DNA from: Leishmania infantum JPCM5
Taxonomy: Eukaryota; Euglenozoa; Kinetoplastea; Trypanosomatida; Trypanosomatidae
Assembly: GCF_000002875.2 (NCBI RefSeq)
Contig: NC_009415.2
Coordinates: 1,188,001-1,252,000, forward strand
Length of the DNA: 64,000 nt
Reading direction: 5' to 3'
Shown: one piece after another, positions 32,094 through 41,628 of the stretch
Layout of the letters: each line of letters starts with the position of its first letter
How positions within the stretch are numbered: the first letter of the stretch is position 1
Made by a program: the position numbers and the translations under genes
Notes under the pieces: model-generated
The model's database searches: none
What the model was told of the DNA's origin: nothing
What the model saw: only the letters and a program-made list of their open reading frames with translations

Positions 32094-32883
32094 CCTTGTT
32101 CACTGTGGCACGAGGCAAGGGTGATTACGCGAAAGACGACATGAGCACTCTGATGTTCAGAAGAGAAGCGGTGAGCAGTACGCTGACACGCAAGACGCGA
32201 AGTCGACCAGAGACAACACCTGTGAGAGTCGGTTTTGGAGTACGCCTTTCTCGGATGCGACACGGAAGGGGATGGGCAGACAGACACCTGCGTTCCTCCG
32301 TTCGTCTCTCTCGCTCGTGCGTGCGTCTCTGGCCCGACACTGTAGCGTGTACGTCTAACGTCTCCGTGATAGGAGGCGACAAGGAAGATGCGTTTAACGA
32401 CAGGAAAGGGGGCAAGAGAGAGAAGGGGAGGAAGATGATAGACGAGATCGGCAAGTCAGGGGCCTGGCGCTCAACGATGCATTGGGCTGTCGGTTGTCGG
32501 GAAGAGATGCTGCCGGCGACGACGGGGGCGCCGCGTGGTCTTGTGTTGGCGAAGTCCGCATCGCTCTGCTAGACTTCCTGTATTTATATGTGTGTATGCG
32601 CGCGCCTTTCAGCTCAGCGACGCGATAAAATGCAGGCCGGATGTCTGCAGGGAAGACACGGGAAGGGGCGGCAGCGGAGAACCAACTTACCAGCCGCGTA
32701 GAGGCAAGACGACATCGCTCCGTTGTCCCCTCCGGGAGAGCGTATGTTGCTCCATAAGTGAGACGTGCCCCATGCGCACAGGGAGTGGCTATTCAAGCGC
32801 AGACGCCCCTTCCCCAAGGGGGCGGCCAGCCCAACAAGTCCGGATCCATAGCAAGGGGCGCTGCACGGCCTTTGCCCACCCGC

Positions 32884-33432
32884 TCACTTCTTGGTGGAGC
32901 GTCGATAGGCAGCCTGCCATCGCACGTCCAGCGTGCTCGTTGGCAGGTCGATTTCAATTCCGTTGAGCTCCCCTGACAAAGTGAGCTGGCAGCTGAGCCG
33001 TGAGGCATCCGATACGCCAGGCGCCTTATCAAGGCAGTCCTGCTCGGCGTCCGTGATGGCAAACAGCTTCTCCACCTTGCCTAACCACTCCGCGGAGCGA
33101 AGGAGAACATGGCAGGTGGAGCACTGGCAGGTGCCGTTGCAGGCCCCCGGCACCTCCACCGGCAGGGTGGTGTCGTCACGGATTGCCTCCATCAAGTTGT
33201 CGCCCTCATTGTACATACGCTCGTACGTGGCTCCGGCACGGTCGCGGATACGCACGAGAACCTTGCCAGGTGTCTCGGAGCGGAGGGACGTCGTTGAAGA
33301 CGCGGAGGGAGGAGAGGGGCCAGTCTCCGAGCTGCAGGATGACCTGGAGAGCTTGATGGGCGACATCGCATCACTGAGACTTCTGGGTAGCGCCAAGGTC
33401 ACAAGAGAAAAACCGCGGCGACGGACAAACAT
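32884..33432 (-). CDS. Adrenodoxin-type [2Fe-2S] ferredoxin 4, 182 aa
   Basis: This is the first-transcribed copy of the four. The ATG at 33432 gives MFVRRRGFSLVTLALPRSL, a good mitochondrial presequence, and lies just after a pyrimidine tract and AG. The domain starts at TPGKVLVRIRDRAG. Ligands are Cys98, Cys104 and Cys107 (CNGTCQCSTCH) and Cys148 (RLSCQ), with extra Cys102 and Cys133. It differs from the other three by a longer Ser-rich linker before the domain, a hydrophobic stretch after the cluster (WLGKVEKLFAITDAEQDC) and a basic C-terminal extension (VRWQAAYRRSTKK). It is the most diverged copy and may have its own partner. Confidence 0.93.
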   Translation of the reverse strand: MFVRRRGFSLVTLALPRSLSDAMSPIKLSRSSCSSETGPSPPSASSTTSLRSETPGKVLVRIRDRAGATYERMYNEGDNLMEAIRDDTTLPVEVPGACNGTCQCSTCHVLLRSAEWLGKVEKLFAITDAEQDCLDKAPGVSDASRLSCQLTLSGELNGIEIDLPTSTLDVRWQAAYRRSTKK

Positions 33433-33436
33433 GGAG

Positions 33437-33460
33437 CTGGAGAACCACAAGAAGAGATAT
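33437..33460 (-). promoter_or_regulatory. Candidate trans-splice acceptor for ferredoxin 4
   Basis: The minus strand reads CTCTTCTTGTGGTTCTCCAG, with the AG at 33437-33438, four bases before the ATG. This supports the chosen start of the ferredoxin 4 gene. The predicted 5' UTR beyond the spliced leader would be almost nil. Confidence 0.5.
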
Positions 33461-34736
33461 GCACCTCCACATGTTCGAACAGAGCAAATAAGGGTTGCAC
33501 TCGCAAGGGAGCCGACGAGCCGTCCGCTGACGTAAAAGCTGCAGTGACAACGAAGGATGAACATAGCGGATGATGAGAGTAGAGGACTACAGGTGACAAT
33601 CACGAGATTCAGGGAAGCGCAGATGATTATCATGAGCGAGAGGAGGGGTCCTCCTCGCACTATTTCGTCGCCCGATAGGCGAGGATCCGTTTTGTTGATC
33701 AAGGATGTTACGAGGCCGCTAGACAGTCCCGCGAAGCTCTCTCTCTGTATAGCGAGGATGGAGATGAGCAACACGGCGAAAACTCTCAACGTTACCGTTT
33801 GAAACGGCGCACACAGGCACAGTCCCTGTGCGCCTCCTTCGCTGAGCCTTAGGTGGGTGCAAGAGCAACGACTCTCTCTCTCTGTTACCCACTACCTCCG
33901 TTCTTTTCTCCTCCCTTTTCACGCAAAACCAGCGCGCATGCAAAACCCCTTTGCATCACCGTGGGAAGCAGAGAGCCAACGCCCCTCCACTCGTCTCCGT
34001 TCCAAAACCTCTGTGAGCGGCCTTTACGCGTCACTGAGAGGCACACACGCACGACAGGATAAAGAATTCCCACTTACAGGCGAAAAAAAAAGAAAACAAG
34101 AAAAAGCAAGGTCCCTTTGCCCAATACAGCAGCAGGGGGCAGCAGGGGGCAGCAGGGGGCAGCACTGCAGCCATCGACGCCCCCTCCCACCCCCTACACA
34201 CACACCACTCTACCCTGCCTACATCATAAATAGAAGACGACAAAATTCAAAACCCACACATAAAAACGATTACATACATACGATAAAAAAAAAGAAAGAA
34301 ACGACTTAGAAAAGCAGCAATGGTTATCGTGAGCAGTACCACCCCTCAGCACAGAACTCACAGCCGCAGCAGACTAGTACACGTACGCACACACACACAT
34401 ACATACATACCAATTCGTCAACGGGGCAACGGAGGCAGAGTGTAAGGATATAAAGAGAAAAAGGGGGGTAGGGGGAGAGGAGAAAGGAGTCATACGCAGA
34501 CACACACGCCGCAAGCGTACGCACAATATGTGCCGTCGACCACGCGGGGAACACCTGGCATAGAATACATTTTCAAACTTAGAAGTGCCCTCTATCACTT
34601 CCTTTGCAAAAGGGGACGAAAACAGTCGTAAACTAGCGCCTGCATGGTGCAGACCAATCTGCACGCAAAAGGAGAGCATGCAGCAGCAGCAGCATCATCA
34701 AAACAAGCTGAGAACGAATTCTCCCCCTGTGCACCG
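33461..34736. other. 1.3 kb spacer with a short tandem repeat
   Basis: No credible gene. It contains three exact copies of the 10-mer AGCAGGGGGC at 34131-34160, A-runs near 34083-34092 and 34286-34294, and CA tracts near 34388-34400. It lies between the surface-protein gene's SIDER-like element and ferredoxin 4. Confidence 0.55.
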
Positions 34737-35134
34737 CGTACGCTGTCTGCCATGCAACATGAGTTACCCGCACATCTACCTCCGGCCCTGCCACAGGCCC
34801 CGTCGCGTGGTGCGAAGCAGCCGTAGGCACACGCGTTGCAGCAAACGCCCCGACGCAGCCGTCTCAGTGCAGCCCCTGCCTCGCGCTCTGCCCACACTCC
34901 CCGCCTCGCAGGGTGCCCCGGCGCCGCGCCCTCCGCGACCTGGCCGCCCACATCAGCAGCGAGGACTCGCTATAACTTCCCCACGTAGCGGGTGACGGAC
35001 GCGGTCACCGCCAGATGTGGCTCTGCACTCGCAGGGATGGAGGAGGCGGGGGGGGTGAGGGAACTGCCTGGCCTCATAAGACAGAGTCGGAGGCAGCGGG
35101 CACCGCGACACCGCGCACGGCGGCGGCCCCCTCT
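34737..35134 (-). repeat. SIDER-like retroposon fragment, copy 1
   Basis: This shares more than 370 bp of nearly identical sequence with 38089-38554 and 47211-47678. It includes ctccggccctgccacaggcc, gcagcaaacgccccgacgca, gcccacatcagcagcgagga and a G-run after gatggagga. The match stops at the ccccctct near 35134, while the other two continue about 60 bp further. It lies 275 bp downstream of the stop codon of the 35410 gene, so it would be in that gene's 3' UTR. Strand is assigned from the likely A-rich 3' end of copy 3. Confidence 0.75.
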
Positions 35135-35409
35135 ACTTCAGCAGCTATCAGGGAGTTCTGTGAGTAAAACGAGGAAAGAAGACCGAGAGGTTACGCGGCC
35201 ATCACCACAGCTGACCAAGTGAGGGGCGATAGAGAACGGCACTCAACCGAAACCCCCTCTCCCGTTTCGAGCTAGGGCGTCATCGTTTATCAATCAGCCG
35301 CACATCTATACGCTGTGCGAGAAGGTATCGCAAGTACACTTTTTGCCCTTCACTACCCCCTGCTCCGTTCAGTCGGCGGATGCCGAAACAGCTGACCAAC
35401 GAGCCTACC

Positions 35410-37827
35410 TTACTGCGCAGGACCGCTCATTAAGCCCTCCTTTCGCCGCTTGAACAGCCGTCGGAGAGATATCTGCTTCAACGGAATGCCCATCATCTCT
35501 CTCTCTCGCACCCGTTTCCGTGTGAAGGCAGCCTGAACTACCTCCCGCTCCCTCTGCAGATTGCGAAACTCCGGCGCCCCTATCACCGAAAACACATCCA
35601 TCGGATTCGGAGCTTGACGGTTGCGGCGAACGACAACGACGAAGATGAGCAGCGAAAAGACAACGGGTGCCGACAAGGCTAAGCAAATGATCGCGATGAA
35701 GTCAAAGCCCTTGTACAGGGGTGGCTTCGAGCCACGGCTGCGGTAGGTCACGCACGCCTGCGTGTCGGCGGCGGGGGTGCTGTACGAGCACGTGTACCCG
35801 TCACGCGTCCCACTCAGCGCAGGATTGAAGCACGTCGAGTCATGGCAGAACACGCACCCCTCGTGCTGCCCGCACACCTCGCACCCGTCAAACGAGTACG
35901 CGCGGCACGCGTCAGCAGGAGCCTCGCTGCAGCCCGCGCCGCTCCACCCATCCCGGCATTCGCACACGCCGCAGTTGCACCGCCCACCAACAGCATCGCA
36001 CCCGGCGCAGCTCCGCGGCGGCACGCTCCCGCTGCTCGCGTTCACGCACGCTGCCTCGCACGCGCCTCCGTTGCACAGACACGTCCCACTGCCGTTGATC
36101 CCGTCGTCGCACTTGCTGCCCGTCCAGCACGCAGGGCACGCCACGCAGCTGCTGCCGTGGTACCCCGGCTGACACTGGCACGTACCTGAGGACTTGTCGC
36201 ACCAGCCGTTCAATCCGCAGTCCTTGCAGCTCGACAGCGGCACGAAGCGGACGTGCAGCCCACTGCGCAGGAGGCCTTGCGGGATCATGACCGATGATAC
36301 GTCGTCCACGCCATAGCGGACAAGTCCAACGCGCATTGGAGGGAACGCAAGCATCGGGTCACCGTGCGCACAGCTCGCACAGTCGATGGTGATGTCAATG
36401 ACGCCGTTGACGTCGGCGTAAAGCTGCACAGAGAAGAGCGGCATGGAAGAGTAAGAGTTTCTGAAGGCAACCCTTGTCAGCTGGCCTACCACGCCTGGCG
36501 CGCAGCCGCCTTCCTCCTCGCAGAGCTCCTCGCCGCGGGCCCGCTCGGGTAGCAGTTTTGCAGTCCAAAGACCGCCCTTTGCAAATGTGAACAACGACTC
36601 CAGTGCCAAGATAGAGAGAGTGTAGTTGCCGTTCACGCACGTGCTACGATAAAGACCGCAAGAGTGTGTGTCGGCTTGCGTGGGGCACGAGGCACCAGGG
36701 ATGCAGTTCATGATTGATTGCGATGGCGTCTGGAACAGTGGAATGTTCTGCTCAGGGTACTGCAGATGTAGCGGAAAGTAGCCCTTCTCTAGCGTGTAGG
36801 AGTAGTTGTAGCTCGACATCGTCACGAAGGGGGTGTCGAAGTCCACGGTGACGTCGTAGAATTTCTGCGGCGCGAAGGCAGCCGTGCTGCTCGCAGGCGT
36901 TGTCCACTGCCCGCGTGGACACACCGCCGACGCCAACGTGCTCGCACAGCACGCGGACGTGGAGGAGCACCACACGCAGTCGCCCCCCGTGTCCGCCGTG
37001 CACACCGAGGCATCGCCATGTGCGGCGCACCCGTCAAACACGGGGTCGAAGCGGTATGCGACAATGCCGTTCACCGTCGTCGGCGTCGGCACCACCGTGC
37101 GCAGCGTCTTTGAGTAGATGAGCCCCGTGCTCGGCATGTACTCGGGCAGCGTGCTGGTGTCTGGCAGCGAGGCGTACCGCATAATGATGGTGCCGTTAGC
37201 GTACACCACCACCTGTGCCGTCAGCTGCGTCTGCGCAGAGCCTGTTCCTCCAAGAATCGGCACGTTGCAGTACTCCACAGTGGTATACTTAGCGCTGCCA
37301 TCGGAGGATTCAAGAGTCAAAATAAAACTCTTCGACGAGCTTACTTCAGTCGTCTCGAACGGCATTGCATAGAAGCTGATCATGGGCCAGTCGCCACCGC
37401 CGTCGTACACCACCGCCGTGTTGTCGGAAAATGCGTACGTTCCACGGAGATCGGCAAAGAAGCGAGGCGGGCAGTACCCGCTGCACATGCCATACGGCGT
37501 AGGGGAAAGGAAGCCCATGCTGCTCGCATACCAGGAAGTGCTGTTCCAGGCGTAGTAAGGGAAGCGCGCATTCTCGGTGTGGATGCACTCAAAGATTCGA
37601 TGGAGCGAGTCAACCAGTTGAATCTTTCGGGCCGAGCCCGGCGCGTCGCACATGGTTTCGTACTGGGCCCAGTGGCTCGATGGTTGACGTGACAGGTCCT
37701 TCTGAAACACCTGGGCAACGGTGTAGTCGACGATGGAGGCAGCGGCTGCTGTCGCCGTGATGACGAGTATCATGCACGCTACAACAAGACCCGCGACACG
37801 GTGAAGCCCGCGAACACTAACGGGCAT
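35410..37827 (-). CDS. Type I membrane protein with PSI- and EGF-like modules, 805 aa
   Basis: Probable cell-surface or endomembrane glycoprotein. From the ATG at 37827 a signal or anchor segment spans about residues 10-32 (GLVVACMILVITATAAAA). A large lumenal region with several N-x-S/T sites follows. Residues about 262-310 form a PSI-like cysteine knot (CAAHGDASVCTADTGGDCVWCSSTSACC). From about 530 to 690 there are EGF-like modules with typical spacing (CGLNGWCDKSSGTCQCQPGYHGSSC, CECRDGWSGAGC) and a second PSI-like segment near CEVCGQHEGCVFC. One membrane segment lies at about 707-734, then a ~70-residue very basic cytoplasmic tail (RKRVREREMMG, RRLFKRRKEG). Ligand unknown. Annotated homologues would probably be called hypothetical conserved. 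Confidence 0.85.
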   Translation of the reverse strand: MPVSVRGLHRVAGLVVACMILVITATAAAASIVDYTVAQVFQKDLSRQPSSHWAQYETMCDAPGSARKIQLVDSLHRIFECIHTENARFPYYAWNSTSWYASSMGFLSPTPYGMCSGYCPPRFFADLRGTYAFSDNTAVVYDGGGDWPMISFYAMPFETTEVSSSKSFILTLESSDGSAKYTTVEYCNVPILGGTGSAQTQLTAQVVVYANGTIIMRYASLPDTSTLPEYMPSTGLIYSKTLRTVVPTPTTVNGIVAYRFDPVFDGCAAHGDASVCTADTGGDCVWCSSTSACCASTLASAVCPRGQWTTPASSTAAFAPQKFYDVTVDFDTPFVTMSSYNYSYTLEKGYFPLHLQYPEQNIPLFQTPSQSIMNCIPGASCPTQADTHSCGLYRSTCVNGNYTLSILALESLFTFAKGGLWTAKLLPERARGEELCEEEGGCAPGVVGQLTRVAFRNSYSSMPLFSVQLYADVNGVIDITIDCASCAHGDPMLAFPPMRVGLVRYGVDDVSSVMIPQGLLRSGLHVRFVPLSSCKDCGLNGWCDKSSGTCQCQPGYHGSSCVACPACWTGSKCDDGINGSGTCLCNGGACEAACVNASSGSVPPRSCAGCDAVGGRCNCGVCECRDGWSGAGCSEAPADACRAYSFDGCEVCGQHEGCVFCHDSTCFNPALSGTRDGYTCSYSTPAADTQACVTYRSRGSKPPLYKGFDFIAIICLALSAPVVFSLLIFVVVVRRNRQAPNPMDVFSVIGAPEFRNLQREREVVQAAFTRKRVREREMMGIPLKQISLRRLFKRRKEGLMSGPAQ

Positions 37828-38088
37828 TGTACCGTCCTTCAGCAAACCACAGAATGCGTCTGCACGACGGAAGCTGGCTGGATGCCTTTTGTGGTGGACA
37901 CGATCTGTGTCTGGGTGTGTGTGTGGGGTGGGTGGGTGTCAGTCTATATCTCAGCGTAGAAGAGCGCAGAGGGGCACAGAGGAATGTAGACGGTAGACCA
38001 TTAGCAGAAGACAAAAGATGAGAAGGGAACAGAAAACGCACAGGCAGTAGTGAGAGGAGCAGCCCAGCATTTCGTTTTCGCGCCAGCG

Positions 38089-38554
38089 TGTACACTGTCC
38101 GCCATGTAACATGAGTTACCCGCACATCTACCTCCGGCCCTGCCACAGGCCCCGTCGCGTGGTGCGAAGCAGCCGTAGGCACACGCGTTGCAGCAAACGC
38201 CCCGACGCAGCCGTCTCAGTGCAGCCCCTGCCTCGCGCTCTGCCCACACTCCCCGCCTCGCAGGGTGCCCCGGCGCCGCGCCCTCCGCGACCTGGCCGCC
38301 CACATCAGCAGCGAGGACTCGCTATAACTTCCCCACGTAGCGGGTGACGTACGCTGTCACCGCCAGATGTGGCTCTGCACTCGCAGGGATGGAGGAGGCG
38401 GGGGGGGGTGAGGGAACTGCCTGGCCTCATAAGACAGAGTCGGAGGCAGCGGGCACCGCGACACCGCGCACGGCGGCGGCCCCCTCTCCGTCCGTCATCA
38501 AGGAAGCAGGAAGTGGTGGCTGAGCACCAAGACGGAAGGCAAAGAGACCGCTGC
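38089..38554 (-). repeat. SIDER-like retroposon, copy 2
   Basis: This is nearly identical to copy 3 (47211-47678) over about 460 bp, including the segment from ccgtccgtcatcaaggaagc to agagaccgctgc that copy 1 lacks. The sharp loss of similarity at both ends marks the element. It lies about 700 bp downstream of the stop codon of the 39262 gene. Confidence 0.8.
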
Positions 38555-39261
38555 GAGCTCGTCCAAGTGGCGCCATGCGAGGTCGACGGTTCCGCTGCTT
38601 ATCAGCGAGAGGGGAGTCACTGGACAGGGAACGGTGTATGGGAGAGAGGGCCAGCTTTCGCGGCGTTTGAGGGCGGGGTGGAGGAGAAGTATTACGATGC
38701 ACGAAGCAAAAGCCGGCCGTCACGGAGCCTGGTGGGGACGTGTACGGGGCATCTTGCGCTCAGGTCATGAAGTTGTGCGAAAAAGACGTGAGTGGAGGAT
38801 GAGGGGCCAGGAAAGGAGGGCCAACGCGCCCACGCCAACGGGCAAAGGGCAGCAGAGAGGCAAGAGAGAGGGCGAGAGACGGAAAACGAACGTGCAAGAC
38901 GCAAGACGTCGACCGAAACACGCCCGGGAACGCCGGTGGAGCGTCGATTCGCCCGGGACGTTGCACGACGTCCATTTCCTGTACATGTGAGCAGGCGCGT
39001 TTGGAGGCAACGGCGTGCGTCTTGTGCACGCACATGTCTATGAGGATCCGGTCCTACGCCGACGTCGCGGAAGCAATATGCACAGACGCAGCATCCCAAC
39101 AGAAAAGCAACAACAAAAAAAAACACGCAAGTAGGCAACCTTTTGAGGCTTGATCTGGCGAATCACGGCGTGTCTCTCGGCCTGCCTTGGATGCTCCGCC
39201 GCTTGTGCACCCACTCCTGCTTTGCGTGTTCGCCCTGCTCTCTCCTCTTTCTTTTCTGGTC
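38555..39261. other. Spacer downstream of the 39262 gene
   Basis: I see no gene or RNA. It is presumably 3' UTR, ending at the stop codon of the long PH-like gene. Confidence 0.5.
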
Positions 39262-41628
39262 TCACGGATCCAGGTGATGGAGGTCGGTGCGGCTTTCCTC
39301 CAGGGCTGCCATACTGCGACCGATAATCTCGTTCAGGGTGCGCTCCTCAGCGTACGGCGGCGATGCTGCTGCAATAGCAGTCTTGTTCGTCGAGGCTGCG
39401 CTTTCATCTGCCCCAACAGCCGCAGCTGAGTGACGAGGGACGTCCGCTGCGCGATCAGCGGAGAGCGCAGAGTAGGCGGTTGCATACGCCCCGCTCTGCC
39501 ACTCCTCCTGGGATATGTAGCGTGCACCAGGGACCAAGTAGCTCGAGTACTCGCTCGCCACGACGGTGGATTCACTGCAGCTCTTGCTCTGCGCACTGGA
39601 CGCGTCACCCTCATCACTCTGCGACGCTTGCACAGCCTGCCCGTCTGCAGTGCCGCGCGCAAAGTGGCCTTGGATTTGGGGCGTCTGCAGCAGCTCCATA
39701 GTGAGAGGCGCCACTCGCGCTACCGTTGTCGCCGTGGATGGCGTCGCAGCAGATGTCCCTTCACGCGCAGCAGACGCACGGACAAGTACCGGGGCTGGGT
39801 CCCTATGCGCGCCGACGGTGTCGTCTCGGTGCCGCTGGCGAAGCCTATTTGCGCGTGTAACGACGGCGGCGGCTGCCCTGCCCTGCCGCTCCAGCTGCCT
39901 GGCGCGCTCGAGCGGCATGCCCACGATGTCGTCGCGCCGCTCTCGTGTGTCGTCCAGTGCGCGCTCTACCGCTGAAAGCTGGTCCTCGGAGAGCTCCACG
40001 TCTCTGGCGTTGCTGGCGTAGATGGGAATGGCAGCACGGTTTGCCATATTGCCACGCTCCAGCAGCTCCGCCTGCACCTGCTGCCACACCGTGGCGAGCT
40101 GCTCCTTTGGCAGAGGGCAGCTGAGCGTGCTGTTGTGCCCCGCCCCACGTTCCAAGACAGGCCGCCGCTGGCCCTCCTGCACGGTGCGGGCAACGTAGGA
40201 CTCCATCGATGCGTCCCGCACCTCCCTCATGCGGATCACTCGTCGCGTGCTGAGGGAGGCAAAGCAGGAGTCGTGAATGACACAGGCGAGACGGCGAACA
40301 TCGACCAGTGGGGTGTACGCGGCAATCGCATCCGTGCCGTGGGCCGGAGGCAGCGGTTCAAAGAACAAATCTGGGATCGGCTCGTCTGAGATAAACACGC
40401 AGAAGGGGGCAAGCATGTTGGTGGCCGCATCGCGGGCAACGAGGTTCCAGTGGAACTCCTGCACCTCGGCAAGGCGCAGCCAGCGAGGGATGCTACCGGT
40501 GTCACGCATGCACAGCACGGAGTCATGTGTGACGCAGAGGTACGCACCTTTTAAGATGCGCTTCAGCTTCGGCGTGCTTGCGAAACTACCCGGCATCGAC
40601 GACTCATGGAATGCCGCAGTGCTGCTCGCCGTGCCACAGCTGGAAGCCTCCCCCAGCGTGTACACGTTGCCTCGCATGAACGTGTAGAAGACGGCCTTAT
40701 CGAGCGAATGAAACGTATGCCAGACGGACATGGGAATATGGGCGAAAGCGACACCGTTTCGCGGGTCGTACGGAGGCAGTCCGCGGTACGGTCGCACAAT
40801 GAGCTTGTCGTAGCCGAGTACCGACTGCAGCACATACCAAAACCGACGGAACTCTCGCTCATCACGAGAGCGAAAGATGAGTCGAACCGGAACGACGACA
40901 CCCTGGTGCAGCAGCTCACCCTTGGGGCCGCGAGGACTCACCAGCGTCTGCACGCCTACGCCAACGACAGAGTTGCTGGTGAGGTCGGCGGCGCCGTCGC
41001 CACTGTCCGCTGCCGCTGCCGCCGCTCGCGCCCGCTCCGCTTCCAGATACTCAAATTGGTCGCGGAGACTGTCGAAAAGTTCTTTCAGAAAGAACGGGTC
41101 GCGGATGTAGGCGTCGTTGCTCCAGTTGCAGCGAGACCGCTCATGCTGGGAGAGACCGGCTGCAGGGCAAAGAAGTGGGCCTGCTGGAGGCGTCTCACCG
41201 CGCGCCATCGGCCGAGACTCGCCTTCGATCTCGAGCTGATAGAAGTCACGCTCGTTGAGGCAGTGCTCGGCGCTGAACTCCGGTCTTGTGGCCAGCGGCA
41301 GCACTCCTGTGACCTTCAACTTGCGCCGCCATGTTAAGCTTGCCGGAGGCACTGTAACCTCACTGACTGCGCACTCCAAGGAGGCGCTTGATGGCGTGAC
41401 CCGACCTGTGTGTGCAGGCTCCGCAGCAACGTTACCGCTGCTGCGATTATCGTCAGTGGTGGTGGTGGCGTCCGCCGCCTCAGGGGTGTGGCTGTGAACG
41501 ACAGGCAGCTCGTTCCTGACTGCCTCGGAGTAGTAGAGGTACCGGCGCAATGTGTCAAATGCCACCTGGCGCGTCTGCCAGCAACCGAAGAAGCCGCCCC
41601 CCTGCTTCTCCACGTACGTATAGAACAT
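39262..41628 (-). CDS. Long PH-like family protein, 788 aa
   Basis: From the ATG at 41628 it opens with MFYTYVEKQGGGFFGCWQ and TRQVAFDTLRRYLYYSEA, almost identical to the start of the 43843 gene. I infer an N-terminal PH-like domain (about 1-60) broken by a variable Ser/Thr/Ala-rich insert. Around residues 280-330 comes RPYRGLPPYDPRNGVAFAHIPMSVWHTFHSLDKAVFYTFMRG. Near 360-400 is GAYLCVTHDSVLCMRDTGSIPRWLRLAEVQEFHW, which looks like a second PH-like domain. LPKEQLATVWQQVQAELLERGN (about 500) is shared with 43843. After about 560 the sequence is Ala/Ser/Arg-rich and probably disordered. No signal or membrane segment. Function unknown; head-to-tail neighbour of two closely related genes. Confidence 0.88.
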   Translation of the reverse strand: MFYTYVEKQGGGFFGCWQTRQVAFDTLRRYLYYSEAVRNELPVVHSHTPEAADATTTTDDNRSSGNVAAEPAHTGRVTPSSASLECAVSEVTVPPASLTWRRKLKVTGVLPLATRPEFSAEHCLNERDFYQLEIEGESRPMARGETPPAGPLLCPAAGLSQHERSRCNWSNDAYIRDPFFLKELFDSLRDQFEYLEAERARAAAAAADSGDGAADLTSNSVVGVGVQTLVSPRGPKGELLHQGVVVPVRLIFRSRDEREFRRFWYVLQSVLGYDKLIVRPYRGLPPYDPRNGVAFAHIPMSVWHTFHSLDKAVFYTFMRGNVYTLGEASSCGTASSTAAFHESSMPGSFASTPKLKRILKGAYLCVTHDSVLCMRDTGSIPRWLRLAEVQEFHWNLVARDAATNMLAPFCVFISDEPIPDLFFEPLPPAHGTDAIAAYTPLVDVRRLACVIHDSCFASLSTRRVIRMREVRDASMESYVARTVQEGQRRPVLERGAGHNSTLSCPLPKEQLATVWQQVQAELLERGNMANRAAIPIYASNARDVELSEDQLSAVERALDDTRERRDDIVGMPLERARQLERQGRAAAAVVTRANRLRQRHRDDTVGAHRDPAPVLVRASAAREGTSAATPSTATTVARVAPLTMELLQTPQIQGHFARGTADGQAVQASQSDEGDASSAQSKSCSESTVVASEYSSYLVPGARYISQEEWQSGAYATAYSALSADRAADVPRHSAAAVGADESAASTNKTAIAAASPPYAEERTLNEIIGRSMAALEESRTDLHHLDP

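Noticed and set aside
34595..34951. Cys-rich minus-strand ORF, repeated at 38001-38303
   Set aside because: It lies within the SIDER-like repeat and recurs only because the repeat recurs.
40606..41337. Plus-strand frames opposite the long PH-like genes (also 50455-51474)
   Set aside because: They mirror high-GC codons of the real minus-strand genes and have no independent signals.
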